Assembly (NCBI GenBank): GCA_964522665.1
Contig: CAZFVY010000010.1
Coordinates: 32,376 to 96,375 of the forward strand
Reading direction: 5' to 3'
DNA length: 64,000 nt
Origin: CAZFVY01 sp964522665
GTDB lineage: Bacteria; Verrucomicrobiota; Verrucomicrobiia; Limisphaerales; CAZFVY01
This document shows, in pieces, positions 17,453-27,164 of the stretch. Under the pieces are notes generated by a model. It was not told the origin of the DNA and made no database searches. It saw only the letters and a list, made by a program, of their open reading frames with translations. The number at the start of each line of letters is the position of its first letter. Position 1 is the first letter of the stretch. The position numbers were made by a program, and so were the translations under genes.

Positions 17453-18297
17453 AAATCGGGCCGAGAGTTACTCAGAATCAAGCCAAACGCGGGCGTGACG
17501 GTCTCGACGTGCCCGTCGCCAAACGTGACATCCGCCTTTCGACTATGACGCGCCGTCAGATAATCGCCGGTCGGCACCCAGCGGCCGTCATTAACGATTC
17601 CAGAGCCAAGGGCGCCGGTCGGATCCACGCTTTCGTTCTTATTATGGGACGATTGCTCCTCGGCCAGCATGATCTTTTTGGCGGGCCGTACCACTGCGGA
17701 CATTTTGAAGAGATGCGGCGTCGGATTGTTAACGGCGCCGTCAAAAATCGATGCCATCCCCTGATTCACCGTGCCGTTCAGGTCGTAACTGTTCAACGTA
17801 TAGCTGTAATAGTATGGACCATTGCCATCGACCAGCGCGTTTCGTTCCTTGTCGTCGCGATCAAGCGGGCAGCGGAACATATTACTGTTCACCCCGGAAA
17901 GCTGGACCGCGATGAGACTTTGATTCACCGCCGGATAAGCCTTGGAGTTCGTCCGCCAATATATCCAGTCCTCCTTGTGGTAACCGTAGGTATTCCGCGA
18001 CGCCGTGCCGGGAAAGGCCTCTTGATTGTCGTCCAGGTACATCAACATCCCCAAGCCGAGCTGGCGCAAATTGCTGATGCATTTGGTCTGGCCCGCCTTG
18101 GCCTTTGCCTTCGCGAGCGCCGGGAGCAGCATGCTCGCCAGGATGGCGATGATCGCGATCACCACCAATAATTCAATCAGGGTGAACGCGCGGCTGAAAT
18201 GGCCGGGCCGTCGAGGCGCAATAACGCTACCATCTGAGGCATTCATGGTCAGGGTCTGGGTTTCAATGACGCTAGCGGACGGGCCCTGGGTCGTCAA
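17449..18297 (-). CDS. Prepilin-type protein with H-X9-DG C-terminal motif
   Basis: The protein carries a type IV prepilin/pseudopilin signal RAFTLIELLVVIAIIAILASMLLPALAKAK, preceded by a long leader. The usual CISNLRQLGL segment follows, and the C-terminal motif HSRKADVTFGDG fits H-X9-DG exactly. Such proteins are processed by a prepilin peptidase and are greatly expanded in Verrucomicrobiota and Planctomycetes, where they are thought to be surface or pseudopilus components. A start at 18246 (MNASDG) would shorten the leader by 17 residues and is equally reasonable. No secretion ATPase or secretin gene is in the window. Confidence 0.88.
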   Translation of the reverse strand: MTTQGPSASVIETQTLTMNASDGSVIAPRRPGHFSRAFTLIELLVVIAIIAILASMLLPALAKAKAKAGQTKCISNLRQLGLGMLMYLDDNQEAFPGTASRNTYGYHKEDWIYWRTNSKAYPAVNQSLIAVQLSGVNSNMFRCPLDRDDKERNALVDGNGPYYYSYTLNSYDLNGTVNQGMASIFDGAVNNPTPHLFKMSAVVRPAKKIMLAEEQSSHNKNESVDPTGALGSGIVNDGRWVPTGDYLTARHSRKADVTFGDGHVETVTPAFGLILSNSRPDL

Positions 18298-18504
18298 TCC
18301 ATTTGACCCGCACTAATTCGCGCTAACGCATGTCCCCGGTCAAAACTCTGATTGACGCTTCGAATCGCCGGGTCCGGTTTGAGCTCAAAACCACGCGGCC
18401 GCCCCAAGAATGTAAGCTCACCCCGGCCAAGCGAATCAGGTCGGCGATGCGCCAAGAAAGATCATCAAACCCGCCCTGCCCTTTTTCCGAGCTCCGTTCA
18501 GTGG

Positions 18505-19281
18505 TCATCCACCCAGCGCGGGCAGTTCAATGACTTGCTTCCGCTGCAGCCAGCCGGAGCCGTGGGTTCGATCCGAAACCTCAAGCCACTCGTCCTTGCG
18601 CTGCAATACTCGCAGTTCACAGCCGTCGCCAACCGCGAAAAAGCTCTGCGCTTCCTCGAAAGGCCCGTACCGTACAATCGCCTCGCGCGCCACCACGACG
18701 ACCTGGTTGACCTGCAGGCGATCGTGCCAGACGACGCCGAAACCCGCCACCGTCGCCACGCCAAGTAAAGCCCCGACACGAATGGGTCCGCTCAAGGCCG
18801 GTTTCCATGCCGGACGGAATTGGCCGGCCAGCAGAAGACTGAACCACCCCCAGTTGACCGCGGTCAGCAGCGCCGCCCATTCGTTGAGCGTCAGCCGGTT
18901 GGTCCACTCTCGCAGCCGGTCACGTTTGCGACCGGCGCCATTTTCGACGCTTTCCCGGGCGAATTGCAGATTGGCGCGCACGTCCGGGTCGCGCGGCGCC
19001 AATTGCTCCGCGAGCCGATAATTGAAGATCGCCCGCCCGATCTGGCCGGTCTTGAACCACGCGTTCCCGAGGTTGAAATAAAGCACCGGCGAGACGCGGC
19101 CGCTTTGGGCGATGGCCTCGTACGCCTTGGCCGCCTCGCGGTAATTCCCCTTCTCATAAAGTAGATTGCCCGCCTCGAACGTCTTGCCAGAATCCTCCGC
19201 GCCACGGCCAACGCGCGGCGCGGTCGCCATCAAGAGCAGGCACAACCGCAATCCAACCGGTAAATTAAACGCCGGCTTCAT
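18505..19281 (-). CDS. batE: BatE-like TPR protein with SH3-like C terminus
   Basis: The 258-residue protein has a signal peptide and then TPR motifs (GNLLYEKGNYREAAKAYEAI and YFNLGNAWFKTGQIGRAIFNYRLAEQLAPRDPD). Two hydrophobic segments and a C-terminal SH3-like domain (RYGPFEEAQSFFAVGDGCELRVLQRKDEWLEV) follow. This order matches BatE. It is the last gene of the moxR-bat operon and overlaps batD by 4 bases. Bat proteins are envelope components linked to stress tolerance; BatE is thought to scaffold the VWA proteins at the membrane. Confidence 0.82.
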   Translation of the reverse strand: MKPAFNLPVGLRLCLLLMATAPRVGRGAEDSGKTFEAGNLLYEKGNYREAAKAYEAIAQSGRVSPVLYFNLGNAWFKTGQIGRAIFNYRLAEQLAPRDPDVRANLQFARESVENGAGRKRDRLREWTNRLTLNEWAALLTAVNWGWFSLLLAGQFRPAWKPALSGPIRVGALLGVATVAGFGVVWHDRLQVNQVVVVAREAIVRYGPFEEAQSFFAVGDGCELRVLQRKDEWLEVSDRTHGSGWLQRKQVIELPALGG

Positions 19282-21104
19282 CCCTTCAACTCGACCTCTC
19301 GCAATTCGTTCAACGCCGCCTCGACCTCCGGCGTCAACTCGGCCAATTCATGATCAAGTCCGCCCTCCGCATAACGCGCCTGGTTGCAACTCTGGAATAG
19401 TCTATGGAGCCGATCGATCAGGGCCACGGGCGCGCCGCCGGGGCGCAACCTTTCTTCGAGCGCCGCCTCGGTAATCGCGGACGCCGGCAGGTCGAGCCGC
19501 TCACCCAACTGTTCCTGGAGCAGCCGAAAGACCGTCGCGTGAAACTCCGCCGCCTGGCGTCGCTCGGCCTGAACGCGGAGTTCGGCCAACCCGGTCCGAA
19601 CCAACTGCGACACCTGCCGCCGCCGGCGCCAGCGCGGGTTGTTGGCCAGACGTTCCGCCCGCCGCCGCCAGACCGCCACGGAAAGCCAGACGGCCAGCGG
19701 CAATCCCTGCAACGTTAAAAACCAGCCCTGCTGAACGAGCACGGGCCGCAAGGGCGTCAGAGCGCCGAGGCTCGCCTTAATATGCACAATATCCCGCGTC
19801 GGAGGCGCCGGCGCGTCCGGGTTGGGGTTCGAATTCTCCGCCACCGCCGGCTGCGCGGGAAGTGAAGCGGTGGGACGGACGATCAGTGGCGTCGCCGGCG
19901 CGCTGAGGGTCGCGTACGACTTCAGTTCCGGATCGAAGTAGCTAAAGGTCAAAGCCGGCAATTCCTTGACCTCCGCGTTTTCGGGAACCACGACCTGCTC
20001 GAAGCTCTTGGTCCCCTCAATCCCAAGCGGATCGACCTGCCCAATCTTCCCGGTTGGAGGATACACCTTGAAATCATGCCAATCGCTCAACGACGGAGCC
20101 GCCAGGGAATCCAACGATCCGCGTCCCACAATCTGTATCTTGAGCGTGATCGGGTCGCCGACCGCGACGTTCGTGGGACTGACCGACACTTGCCAGGCAA
20201 ACTTGCCCACCGCGCCGCCGAAACCGCGCGGCACATTGGCGGTCGGAAGAGGCAGGATTGTCAAATTGGTCGCCTCGCTGCTCAGCGTTACCGCCCGCCA
20301 TTGGCCGCGGTCCCCAAAAATATCGAAAGGATCGCCGCTGAACGGGTCACGGTTCCGGCGCCCCGGTTGCGGAAAGTTGATCTCAAGCCCCAATTCCGCC
20401 GGTCCCAGAGGGAGCGTGCCCGCCTTGACCGCGGTGGCCGCAGTCTTGAATTCCAATAGGTTGAAAACGACGTTGCCAACCTGGGTCTTGGTTTGGGTCG
20501 GTTGGAGGACCTTGCTCACGGTGAATCCGTCCCCGTGCAATTGCGGCATCTGCAAGTTACGTCCGTTTTGGGCGTAAAGTTGAATCTCTACCGGGACGAC
20601 TTCACCAAGATAAACCTCCGACCGCGGCACAACCAACTTCACGAACGCGATCTTGTGGACGGGGTCAGCGTCGCCACCGGTCTGCTCAGCCGTCAGCACC
20701 CGCAAGGTCAATCGCTGGCTGGTCAACGCGGCGTTGCCGATCGTTACCGTGATCGGCGGAATCGTGTACGTGCCCGGCCGAGCCGCGCGAACCTGATAAT
20801 TATAAGTCACCGACGACGAGCTCACGCCGTTACTAAAAGTGAACTGACTGGATTGACCGGCGTAATCAATCGCCAGGTTCGCCACTCGCGGCGGAGGCGG
20901 GGGAGCGTCGGGGCTGCCCCCTTCGACGACGAGCATGAGGGTCACCGAATCTCCCACGGTGGTAGCATCGCGATCCAAGGACGCGGTCACGGTCGCCGCC
21001 CGGCCACGCAAAGCGCTCAGACTCACCGCGAGCAGCGCCAAAACCGCCACTCGCCAAACGCCGCGGGAAGCCGATGCTCCGAAATTCCTCATCACGCCGA
21101 TCAC
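19278..21104 (-). CDS. batD: BatD family protein
   Basis: The protein of about 608 residues has an N-terminal signal sequence, then BatD-type beta-sandwich domains (ATVTASLDRDATTVGDSVTLMLVVEGG, later SEVYLGEVVPVEIQLY). A membrane segment near residue 460 (WFLTLQGLPLAVWLSVAVW) and a cytoplasmic alpha-helical tail follow. The family is known from the Bacteroides aerotolerance operon. A GTG at 21104 gives a 4-base GTGA overlap with the batB stop, like the other junctions in this operon. A downstream ATG at 21092 (MRNFG) would also work. Confidence 0.85.
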   Translation of the reverse strand: MIGVMRNFGASASRGVWRVAVLALLAVSLSALRGRAATVTASLDRDATTVGDSVTLMLVVEGGSPDAPPPPPRVANLAIDYAGQSSQFTFSNGVSSSSVTYNYQVRAARPGTYTIPPITVTIGNAALTSQRLTLRVLTAEQTGGDADPVHKIAFVKLVVPRSEVYLGEVVPVEIQLYAQNGRNLQMPQLHGDGFTVSKVLQPTQTKTQVGNVVFNLLEFKTAATAVKAGTLPLGPAELGLEINFPQPGRRNRDPFSGDPFDIFGDRGQWRAVTLSSEATNLTILPLPTANVPRGFGGAVGKFAWQVSVSPTNVAVGDPITLKIQIVGRGSLDSLAAPSLSDWHDFKVYPPTGKIGQVDPLGIEGTKSFEQVVVPENAEVKELPALTFSYFDPELKSYATLSAPATPLIVRPTASLPAQPAVAENSNPNPDAPAPPTRDIVHIKASLGALTPLRPVLVQQGWFLTLQGLPLAVWLSVAVWRRRAERLANNPRWRRRRQVSQLVRTGLAELRVQAERRQAAEFHATVFRLLQEQLGERLDLPASAITEAALEERLRPGGAPVALIDRLHRLFQSCNQARYAEGGLDHELAELTPEVEAALNELREVELKG

Positions 21105-23032
21105 CAATCCTTAAAAACCCGCGCCCGGGCGCGCTGTTTGTCCGGGGGAATATAAATCAACGCTTTTTCATCCTGCTTCTGCGCGTCCAAAAGCTGTCGC
21201 GCCTGTTGTGGCGTCATCTGGCCCAACGGAACCGACGCGGCGCTCGCCTCCTCGTTGGTTTCACCCGCCTTGTCCTTCTGGCCGTTCGCCTGCTGCCCGG
21301 ATTTCTTGTCATCCTTTTTGCCCGCGTCGTTTTTGGCGCTCTGGTCCTTTTTTTGCTCGGGCGACTGGTTCGCCTGTTTTTGGTCCGGCTTCTGATCCGG
21401 TTTTGATTGAGAATCTTTTTGCTGGTCAGATTTCGATTGGTCTTGTTTTTGGTCGGGCGGTTTCTGCTCTTGGTCCTTCTGGTCCTTCTGATCATCCTTG
21501 TTCTTGTCGGAACTCGGCGATGGCTTCTGATCCTTCTTCGATTCTTGCTGCTTTTTTAACTCCTCGAGCTTTTTGCGAACCAGGTCCAAATTGTGTTTGG
21601 CGTCGGCGTCGCTCGGCTCGAGCTTGAGCGCGTTTTCAAACTTCTCGATCGACTCTTGCCACTGTTTTTGCCGCTGGTTCGGCTCGCCCGCCTGTTCGCC
21701 CAGGCGGTAGAGCGCGTTGCCGAAGTTATAGTACGCGCGTTGTTGCAGGTCCAAATCCGGCGCGAGCGACGCCGCCTCGAAATTCTTCGCCGCTTCGTCG
21801 AACCGTTTCGCTTGGTACGCGGCGGCGCCGGCGTTGTATTGGAGCCGGGGATCGTTCGGCTTGGCGCGCAGCAGGCGGCTGTATTCCTCCTCGGCGGAAC
21901 GATAGTGGCCCGCCTTGTATTCTCGCAGCGCGCTTCCCGGCGAAGCCGTCGCCGTCACGGAGCAGCCGAGCAAGACGCACAACGCCGCCGCGCGCGGCAA
22001 CGTGGCGCCCACGGCGCCCGCCGGCGCGGGCCGCGGCACCCGCTTGCGCTCGGGAAAGAGCATTTCAAAAACGAGCAAGATCACCGCCAATCCCAAAGGC
22101 CAATGATAGCGTTCATAATAATGACGAACCAACTTGGCCGAAATCTCGCCTTTGGGCAAGCGCGCCAACCCGCCGCGATAAAGAACATCCATCGCCGAGG
22201 CGCCACGCAACGGCAGGTACGAGCCGCTCGTGATGCTCGCGATTTGTTTGAGCAGCGCCTCATTGAGGTGGGACTTCACCACGTTGCCGTCCGCATCCTT
22301 GATGAACCCGACGTTTCCACCCGCGTCAGGACTGCGCAACAACTCGCCCTCGGGCGTGCCGACGCCGATGGTGAAGATACGCAGACCCGACTGCGCCGCC
22401 TCCTGCGCCGCCTGTTCGACCCCGCTCTCGTGATCCTCACCATCCGTGAAGATGACCAGAGCCTTGTAATTGTCCTTCTCTTTGAACGCGCTCATCGAGG
22501 TGCGGATCGCTTCACTCACCGCCGTTCCGCCCTGCGGAATGATTCCCACCTCGACCGCGTCAAGACTCTGTCGAAAAGCATCCTCATCCAAGGTGAGCGG
22601 GCATTGCAGAAACGCGCTGCCGGCGAACGCGACCAACCCCACTCGATCCGTCTTCGCCAGGCGCGCCAGATCAAGGGCGGCCAGCTTCGACCGCGTCAAG
22701 CGATTCGGACTGATATCTTGGGCCAACATGCTGCGCGACGTGTCGATCGCCACGATGATGTCCAGCCCGCGCTGCTTCGCCTCCTCCCAGGCAAAGCCCC
22801 ATTGCGGCCGCGCCAGCGCCACCAGCAAGCCGGCCACCGCGACCAGCAGCACGACGATGCGAATCTTCTGCCGACTGGCGGAAACGCCGACCGTCAATTG
22901 CGCGAGCAAACGGGACTGGACGAATTGCCGTATCAACTGCTGCTTCCGCCACCAAGCCCAAATTAAAAAGCCCGCGAGCAAAGGCAGCGTTACGAGCAAA
23001 AGCCAGAGCATGCTGGGATTGCCGAATCTCAT
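21101..23032 (-). CDS. batB: BatB/BatC-type fusion: VWA domain plus TPR and Lys/Gln/Asp-rich tail
   Basis: The product is 643 residues. Two N-terminal membrane segments precede a von Willebrand factor A domain with an intact MIDAS (DTSRSM, TDGEDH), then a third membrane segment near residue 310. TPR motifs follow (EYKAGHYRSAEEEYSRLLRAKPNDPRLQYNAG and YNFGNALYRLG), then about 100 residues of low-complexity K/Q/D repeats (about 21250-21570). BatB and BatC are separate genes in many genomes; here they are one polypeptide. The start at 23032 gives an ATGA overlap with batA. Confidence 0.88.
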   Translation of the reverse strand: MRFGNPSMLWLLLVTLPLLAGFLIWAWWRKQQLIRQFVQSRLLAQLTVGVSASRQKIRIVVLLVAVAGLLVALARPQWGFAWEEAKQRGLDIIVAIDTSRSMLAQDISPNRLTRSKLAALDLARLAKTDRVGLVAFAGSAFLQCPLTLDEDAFRQSLDAVEVGIIPQGGTAVSEAIRTSMSAFKEKDNYKALVIFTDGEDHESGVEQAAQEAAQSGLRIFTIGVGTPEGELLRSPDAGGNVGFIKDADGNVVKSHLNEALLKQIASITSGSYLPLRGASAMDVLYRGGLARLPKGEISAKLVRHYYERYHWPLGLAVILLVFEMLFPERKRVPRPAPAGAVGATLPRAAALCVLLGCSVTATASPGSALREYKAGHYRSAEEEYSRLLRAKPNDPRLQYNAGAAAYQAKRFDEAAKNFEAASLAPDLDLQQRAYYNFGNALYRLGEQAGEPNQRQKQWQESIEKFENALKLEPSDADAKHNLDLVRKKLEELKKQQESKKDQKPSPSSDKNKDDQKDQKDQEQKPPDQKQDQSKSDQQKDSQSKPDQKPDQKQANQSPEQKKDQSAKNDAGKKDDKKSGQQANGQKDKAGETNEEASAASVPLGQMTPQQARQLLDAQKQDEKALIYIPPDKQRARARVFKDW

Positions 23033-24024
23033 GGCAGTTTCCTCCACACGGAATGGCTCAGGATAATCTCCAAGAGCAGCGCCGCAAACCCCGGAATCAC
23101 AACCCACGGGAAAAGCTCTTCGTATCGTTGGTAGCGCTTTACCTCGACCTCGGTCTTCTCCAAGCGGTCGATCTCGGTATAGATTTTACGCAGTGTGTCC
23201 GTATTGTCCGCGCGGAAGTACTTGCCGCCCGTGCGGTCCGCGATCTGTTGCAAGGTGTCCTCGTCGATGTCCACCGGAATCTGCACGTAAACCTTGCGCC
23301 CGAACGCGTCCGTCTGCGGGAACGGCGCCGTGCCCCGGGTGCCGACGCCAACCGTGTAGATCTTAACCCCCAGCGCCTTGGCGGCGTCCGCGGCGGTCAA
23401 GGGCGGGACCTTGCCCGCGTTATTCTGCCCGTCGGTCATCAGGATGATAATCTTGCTGGTTGATTTCAGATCGCGCAACCGGTTGAGCGACGCGGACAAG
23501 GCGGACCCAATCGCGGTGCTGTCTTCGATCGTGCCCAGATTCAAGCGATCCAAGTTCACCTGCAGGAAATCATGATCCAAGGTCAAGGGCGCCGCCACGT
23601 ACGCGCGGCCCGCGAACGCGACCAATCCGATCCGGTCGTTCAATCGCTTATTAATAAATTGCCCCAACACTTCCTTGGCAATCGCCAGTCGGTTGATCCG
23701 CTGACCGTTGACCTCGAAATCCTCCGAAGCCATGCTGCCGGAGAGATCGATCGCCACCACAATATCGATCCCACTCGCGGTTATTTTCGCTTCCCCCTCG
23801 CCGCGTTGCGGCTGGGCCAGCGCGACGATAAATAGAATCAGCGCCAGCCAGCGCAATTTTGCCAGAATGCCTCCCGCGTGCGAGCGGGTGACGCCGCTGA
23901 TCCCCTTGACCAATTGCACCGAGGAATACAGGAACGCCGCCTGACCGCCCCGGCGTCCCTTAAGCCACGCCAGCGCCGGCAAGGCCAACAGGAACAATAG
24001 CAAATAAGGATGGGCGAATCTCAT
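23029..24024 (-). CDS. batA: BatA: membrane-anchored VWA domain protein
   Basis: The 331-residue protein has two N-terminal membrane segments (YLLLFLLALPALAWL and the one around LALILFIVALAQPQ), a VWA domain with complete MIDAS residues (DLSGSM, then TAIGSA and TDGQNN), and a C-terminal membrane segment (WVVIPGFAALLLEIIL). This is the BatA arrangement. It should bind divalent metal and interact with BatB and the MoxR ATPase at the inner membrane. Overlaps of 4 bases with both neighbouring genes point to one polycistronic mRNA. Confidence 0.9.
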   Translation of the reverse strand: MRFAHPYLLLFLLALPALAWLKGRRGGQAAFLYSSVQLVKGISGVTRSHAGGILAKLRWLALILFIVALAQPQRGEGEAKITASGIDIVVAIDLSGSMASEDFEVNGQRINRLAIAKEVLGQFINKRLNDRIGLVAFAGRAYVAAPLTLDHDFLQVNLDRLNLGTIEDSTAIGSALSASLNRLRDLKSTSKIIILMTDGQNNAGKVPPLTAADAAKALGVKIYTVGVGTRGTAPFPQTDAFGRKVYVQIPVDIDEDTLQQIADRTGGKYFRADNTDTLRKIYTEIDRLEKTEVEVKRYQRYEELFPWVVIPGFAALLLEIILSHSVWRKLP

Positions 24025-24632
24025 GCCGAGGCAACCGGTTTGGCGTCCGGCGCGGTTGCGGCGCCGTCCGCGGGCGTCGGCGCGGGTTCGGTTTCGTCCA
24101 CCAACCGCGTCGCGGCGTCATAGAGCGCCTGCAATTCCGGCCGCCCCGGCTCGTAGCGGGCGAATTTTACCAGATCGCAGCGCGTCAGGAAATCGCCCAA
24201 CGTTTGCTTTTGATCGAACGTGAGCAGCGAACTGTTCTGCAATTCCTCGAGGAATTCCTCGGTCGTCCGCTCAGGCGCGTGAAGCTCGAATCTTTCTTCC
24301 AGATAAACGCGAATCGTGTCGGCGACCGCGATGCAGAACGGGCGAGGTTCGCCCAGGAGCGCCAGCGCTTCCCGAAGCTTCTGCCGCGCCCGCTCATGGG
24401 GCGGAATCACCGGAACCGGAGTTCCCTCCTCCACCCGGCGCGCGCGACGACGCCACCGCCAGTACGCCAGGGCCAAAGCGATCAACGCCAGCGCCAGCCC
24501 AGCCCACGCCCACCAATTCGGTATCTCCACCGGCGCCTTGATGTCGTGAAGCTCGCTGTTCGCGGCGGATGCCGTCGTGGCGGCCGACGTGCTCGGGGCA
24601 GGAAGGATAAGAGCGGAAGAATTCGTCGTCAT
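24021..24632 (-). CDS. DUF4381-like single-pass membrane protein of the bat operon
   Basis: The 203-residue protein has a Thr/Ala-rich N terminus, one membrane segment (WWAWAGLALALIALALAYWRW) followed by an Arg-rich stop, and a cytoplasmic helical domain. That domain carries REALALLGEPRPFCIAVADTIRVYLEERFELHAPERTTEEFL, typical of DUF4381 proteins encoded between DUF58 and batA genes. It is likely a membrane adaptor in the MoxR-Bat complex. It overlaps the DUF58 gene and batA by 4 bases each. Confidence 0.78.
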   Translation of the reverse strand: MTTNSSALILPAPSTSAATTASAANSELHDIKAPVEIPNWWAWAGLALALIALALAYWRWRRRARRVEEGTPVPVIPPHERARQKLREALALLGEPRPFCIAVADTIRVYLEERFELHAPERTTEEFLEELQNSSLLTFDQKQTLGDFLTRCDLVKFARYEPGRPELQALYDAATRLVDETEPAPTPADGAATAPDAKPVASA

Positions 24633-25693
24633 CGCCGGCGCCGCCGTTCGCGCGTCTCAAAAAACCGGGCTAAAGGTGTCGCGTACGGCTCGTGGGTATG
24701 GAGTTGAATGGCGTCGATGCCCGCCGAGCGAAACAACCGGCGTAGTTCCGACTGCGCGAGCGCTTGCCGCCTCGCAAAGGCGATCCGTTTGCGTTCGTCG
24801 CCGGAGTTGACCTCGATTACTTCACCCGTCTCGGCGTCCTTCAGCACCAAATAGCCGAGTCCGGGTAATTCCAATTCGAAGCGGTCGGTAATCTGCACGG
24901 CGACCACGTCATGCCGGCGGGCGACCTGCCGCAACGCGGTGAACGAAGTTTGGCTCAACGTGTCCGAGAGAATCGCCTTCCGGCGCAAATGCAGGTTGAT
25001 GTCGGCCCGCGAAGTCGCGGTTTGACCCAGGAAATCCGAGACCACGACGGCGATCGCGCGGTGCGTCATCACCCGGCTCAAGAATTCCAGGGCGCCATTG
25101 AGGTTGGTGCCCCGTTGGCGCGGCTCGTGGAAGAGAATCTCCCGAATCACGCGCAGGACATGCCGCCGACCCTTCCGCGGCGGGATGTACTTCTCGACCG
25201 TCTCGGTAAAAAGAATCAAGCCGACCTTGTCGTCGTTGCGGATCGCGGAAAACGCCAGGACGGACGCGATCTCAGCGGCCAGCTCTCGCTTCGATTGTTC
25301 CCCGGACCCGAACAAACCGGACCCGCTCAAGTCCACGAGCAGCATCACCGTCAGCTCCCGCTCCTCAACGAATTTCTTGACGAATGGATGGTTCATCCGC
25401 GCCGTCACGTTCCAGTCGATCGCCCGCACTTCGTCGCCCGGCTGATATTCCCGCACTTCCTCGAAGTTCATCCCCTGCCCTTTGAAGACGCTGTGGTACT
25501 GTCCGGCGAGGCTTTCCGTCACCAGGCGATTGGTCCGGATTTCGATCTGCCGAATCTTCTTCAGCACGTCTCGCGGGATGATCGAACCGCGCGCCTGCGT
25601 CGCTCCTTGCGCAGGCGTCGCCTGCTCCGGCTCCAGCCATTCAAACATGGCGCGCAGCCGTCGGCGGGTTCGCTTGAGGAAATCGTTTGGCAT
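24629..25693 (-). CDS. DUF58 domain-containing protein
   Basis: The 354-residue cytoplasmic protein has the DUF58 core: FEEVREYQPGDEVRAIDWNVTARM near residue 80, followed by a VWA-like fold (LLVDLSGSGLFG, then RGTNLNGALEFL). DUF58 proteins always pair with a MoxR AAA+ ATPase, which is the next gene upstream (45-base gap), and are thought to present VWA partners to it. The first ~35 residues are variable; a later start is unlikely because no good in-frame Met precedes the conserved block. Confidence 0.88.
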   Translation of the reverse strand: MPNDFLKRTRRRLRAMFEWLEPEQATPAQGATQARGSIIPRDVLKKIRQIEIRTNRLVTESLAGQYHSVFKGQGMNFEEVREYQPGDEVRAIDWNVTARMNHPFVKKFVEERELTVMLLVDLSGSGLFGSGEQSKRELAAEIASVLAFSAIRNDDKVGLILFTETVEKYIPPRKGRRHVLRVIREILFHEPRQRGTNLNGALEFLSRVMTHRAIAVVVSDFLGQTATSRADINLHLRRKAILSDTLSQTSFTALRQVARRHDVVAVQITDRFELELPGLGYLVLKDAETGEVIEVNSGDERKRIAFARRQALAQSELRRLFRSAGIDAIQLHTHEPYATPLARFFETRERRRRR

Positions 25694-25738
25694 GGCGTCC
25701 GAAACTTCAAACAGGGAACGATCGGACCGCGGAATGGC

Positions 25739-26728
25739 TCACGGCACGGGCAATTCGTCGAAGATTTTCTGGATGACCATTTCGCTCGTCTGCTCCTCCG
25801 CCTCCGCCTCGTAGGTGATCGCCACCCGGTGACGAAGCACGTCCATGCCGATGCTCTTGACGTCCTGCGGCGTCACGTAGCCGCGCCCGCGCAGGAACGC
25901 GTAAGCCTTGGCCGCAAGCGTCAGTGAGATCGTGGCGCGCGGCGAAGCGCCCAACTGGATGAAATCCTTAACCGCAATCTTGTAGTTGTCCGGGTCTCGC
26001 GTGCAGCAGACCAGATCGACGATGTAGTCCTTCACCTTGTCATCGATGTAAATCTCGTTCACGACCTGCCGCGCTTCCAGGATCGTCTTGGCGTCCACCA
26101 CCGGGCTGACTGTCGGCAAATCGGTCGTCCGCGCCATCAGGTCGAGGATTTGGCGCTCCTCGGACCGGCTCGGATACCCGACTTTGAGCTTAAGCATGAA
26201 GCGATCGACCTGCGCCTCCGGCAAGGGATACGTTCCCTCCTGTTCGATCGGGTTCTGGGTCGCCAGCACGAGGAACGGTTCCTCGAGCTTGTAACTATGG
26301 TCGCCAATGGTGACCTGCTTTTCCTGCATCGCCTCGAGCAGCGCGCTTTGGACTTTGGCCGGCGCCCGGTTGATTTCGTCCGCCAGAACCAGATTGGCAA
26401 AGATAGGCCCCCGGCGGGTGGTGAAATTGCCCGACTGCGGATTGTAAATCTGGGTGCCGATGACGTCGGCGGGCAACATGTCGGGCGTGAACTGCAAGCG
26501 CGCGAATTTCGCGTGGATGCTGGCCGCCAACGACTTGACCGAAAGTGTCTTGGCCAAGCCGGGCACGCCCTCCAGCAAGAGGTGGCCGTTGGCGAGCAGC
26601 CCGATCACCAGGCGCTCGACCAGGTATTTTTGGCCGATGACGACCCGGTTGATCTCATTCACCAGCGGTTGCACGAACGCGCTGGCACGTTGCACTTCGG
26701 CGTTGATTGCACTAATACCTGTATTCAT
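25739..26728 (-). CDS. moxR: MoxR family AAA+ ATPase
   Basis: The 329-residue ATPase has Walker A GVPGLAKT near residue 58, Walker B NLVLADEINRAPAKVQSALLEAMQE, sensor 1 ATQNPIEQEGTYPLPEAQVDRF and the AAA lid domain (KDFIQLGASPRATISL). MoxR proteins act as chaperone-like ATPases that mature or insert metals and cofactors into partner proteins through VWA adaptors. It is the promoter-proximal gene of the seven-gene operon running down to 18505. Confidence 0.92.
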   Translation of the reverse strand: MNTGISAINAEVQRASAFVQPLVNEINRVVIGQKYLVERLVIGLLANGHLLLEGVPGLAKTLSVKSLAASIHAKFARLQFTPDMLPADVIGTQIYNPQSGNFTTRRGPIFANLVLADEINRAPAKVQSALLEAMQEKQVTIGDHSYKLEEPFLVLATQNPIEQEGTYPLPEAQVDRFMLKLKVGYPSRSEERQILDLMARTTDLPTVSPVVDAKTILEARQVVNEIYIDDKVKDYIVDLVCCTRDPDNYKIAVKDFIQLGASPRATISLTLAAKAYAFLRGRGYVTPQDVKSIGMDVLRHRVAITYEAEAEEQTSEMVIQKIFDELPVP

Positions 26729-27164
26729 TTCTTAACGGATTCTGACATTCCATCGACACCACTACCCGCGGCCGCGTTCGAAAAAGCCGTCGCCTTCGGT
26801 CCGGTGACCCCTTACCGACGGCTCAGGCCAATCCGCCCGCTCATCCGCGCGGCCAGAACCTGGCTTCGGCCATCTGGCGCGCATTTTGAGACTGGTTTAT
26901 ATGTGAGACGCGGAAACCCCGCAATAATCTTTCGAACGCAGGGCGATTCGCGGTATCGGCCGTTACCGGCCACGAAAAGAGAATTCGACCGCGTCGCTGA
27001 CCGCGCCGCGTTGGAACCGGTGTAACCCCAGATTGACGGCCACGGCGCCAAATTGAGCCGCCACCAGTCGCCGGACTACTTTTTGAGAAAGCGCAACCTC
27101 ATCTGACCGAGTTCCACCAGATCGATAATCGGCCGGCCCGAGAACCCCGCTACTTCAAAGCGCG
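26729..27164. other. 436-base intergenic stretch without a convincing gene
   Basis: This spacer separates moxR, which starts at its left edge, from the channel gene, which ends at its right edge; both are on the minus strand. It should hold the promoter of the bat operon. I see no protein-coding signal in any frame beyond short unconserved stretches, no tRNA and no strong intrinsic terminator. Confidence 0.5.

Noticed and set aside
21593..22966. 457-residue plus-strand frame
   Set aside because: It is antisense to batB, which has an intact VWA domain and operon overlaps.
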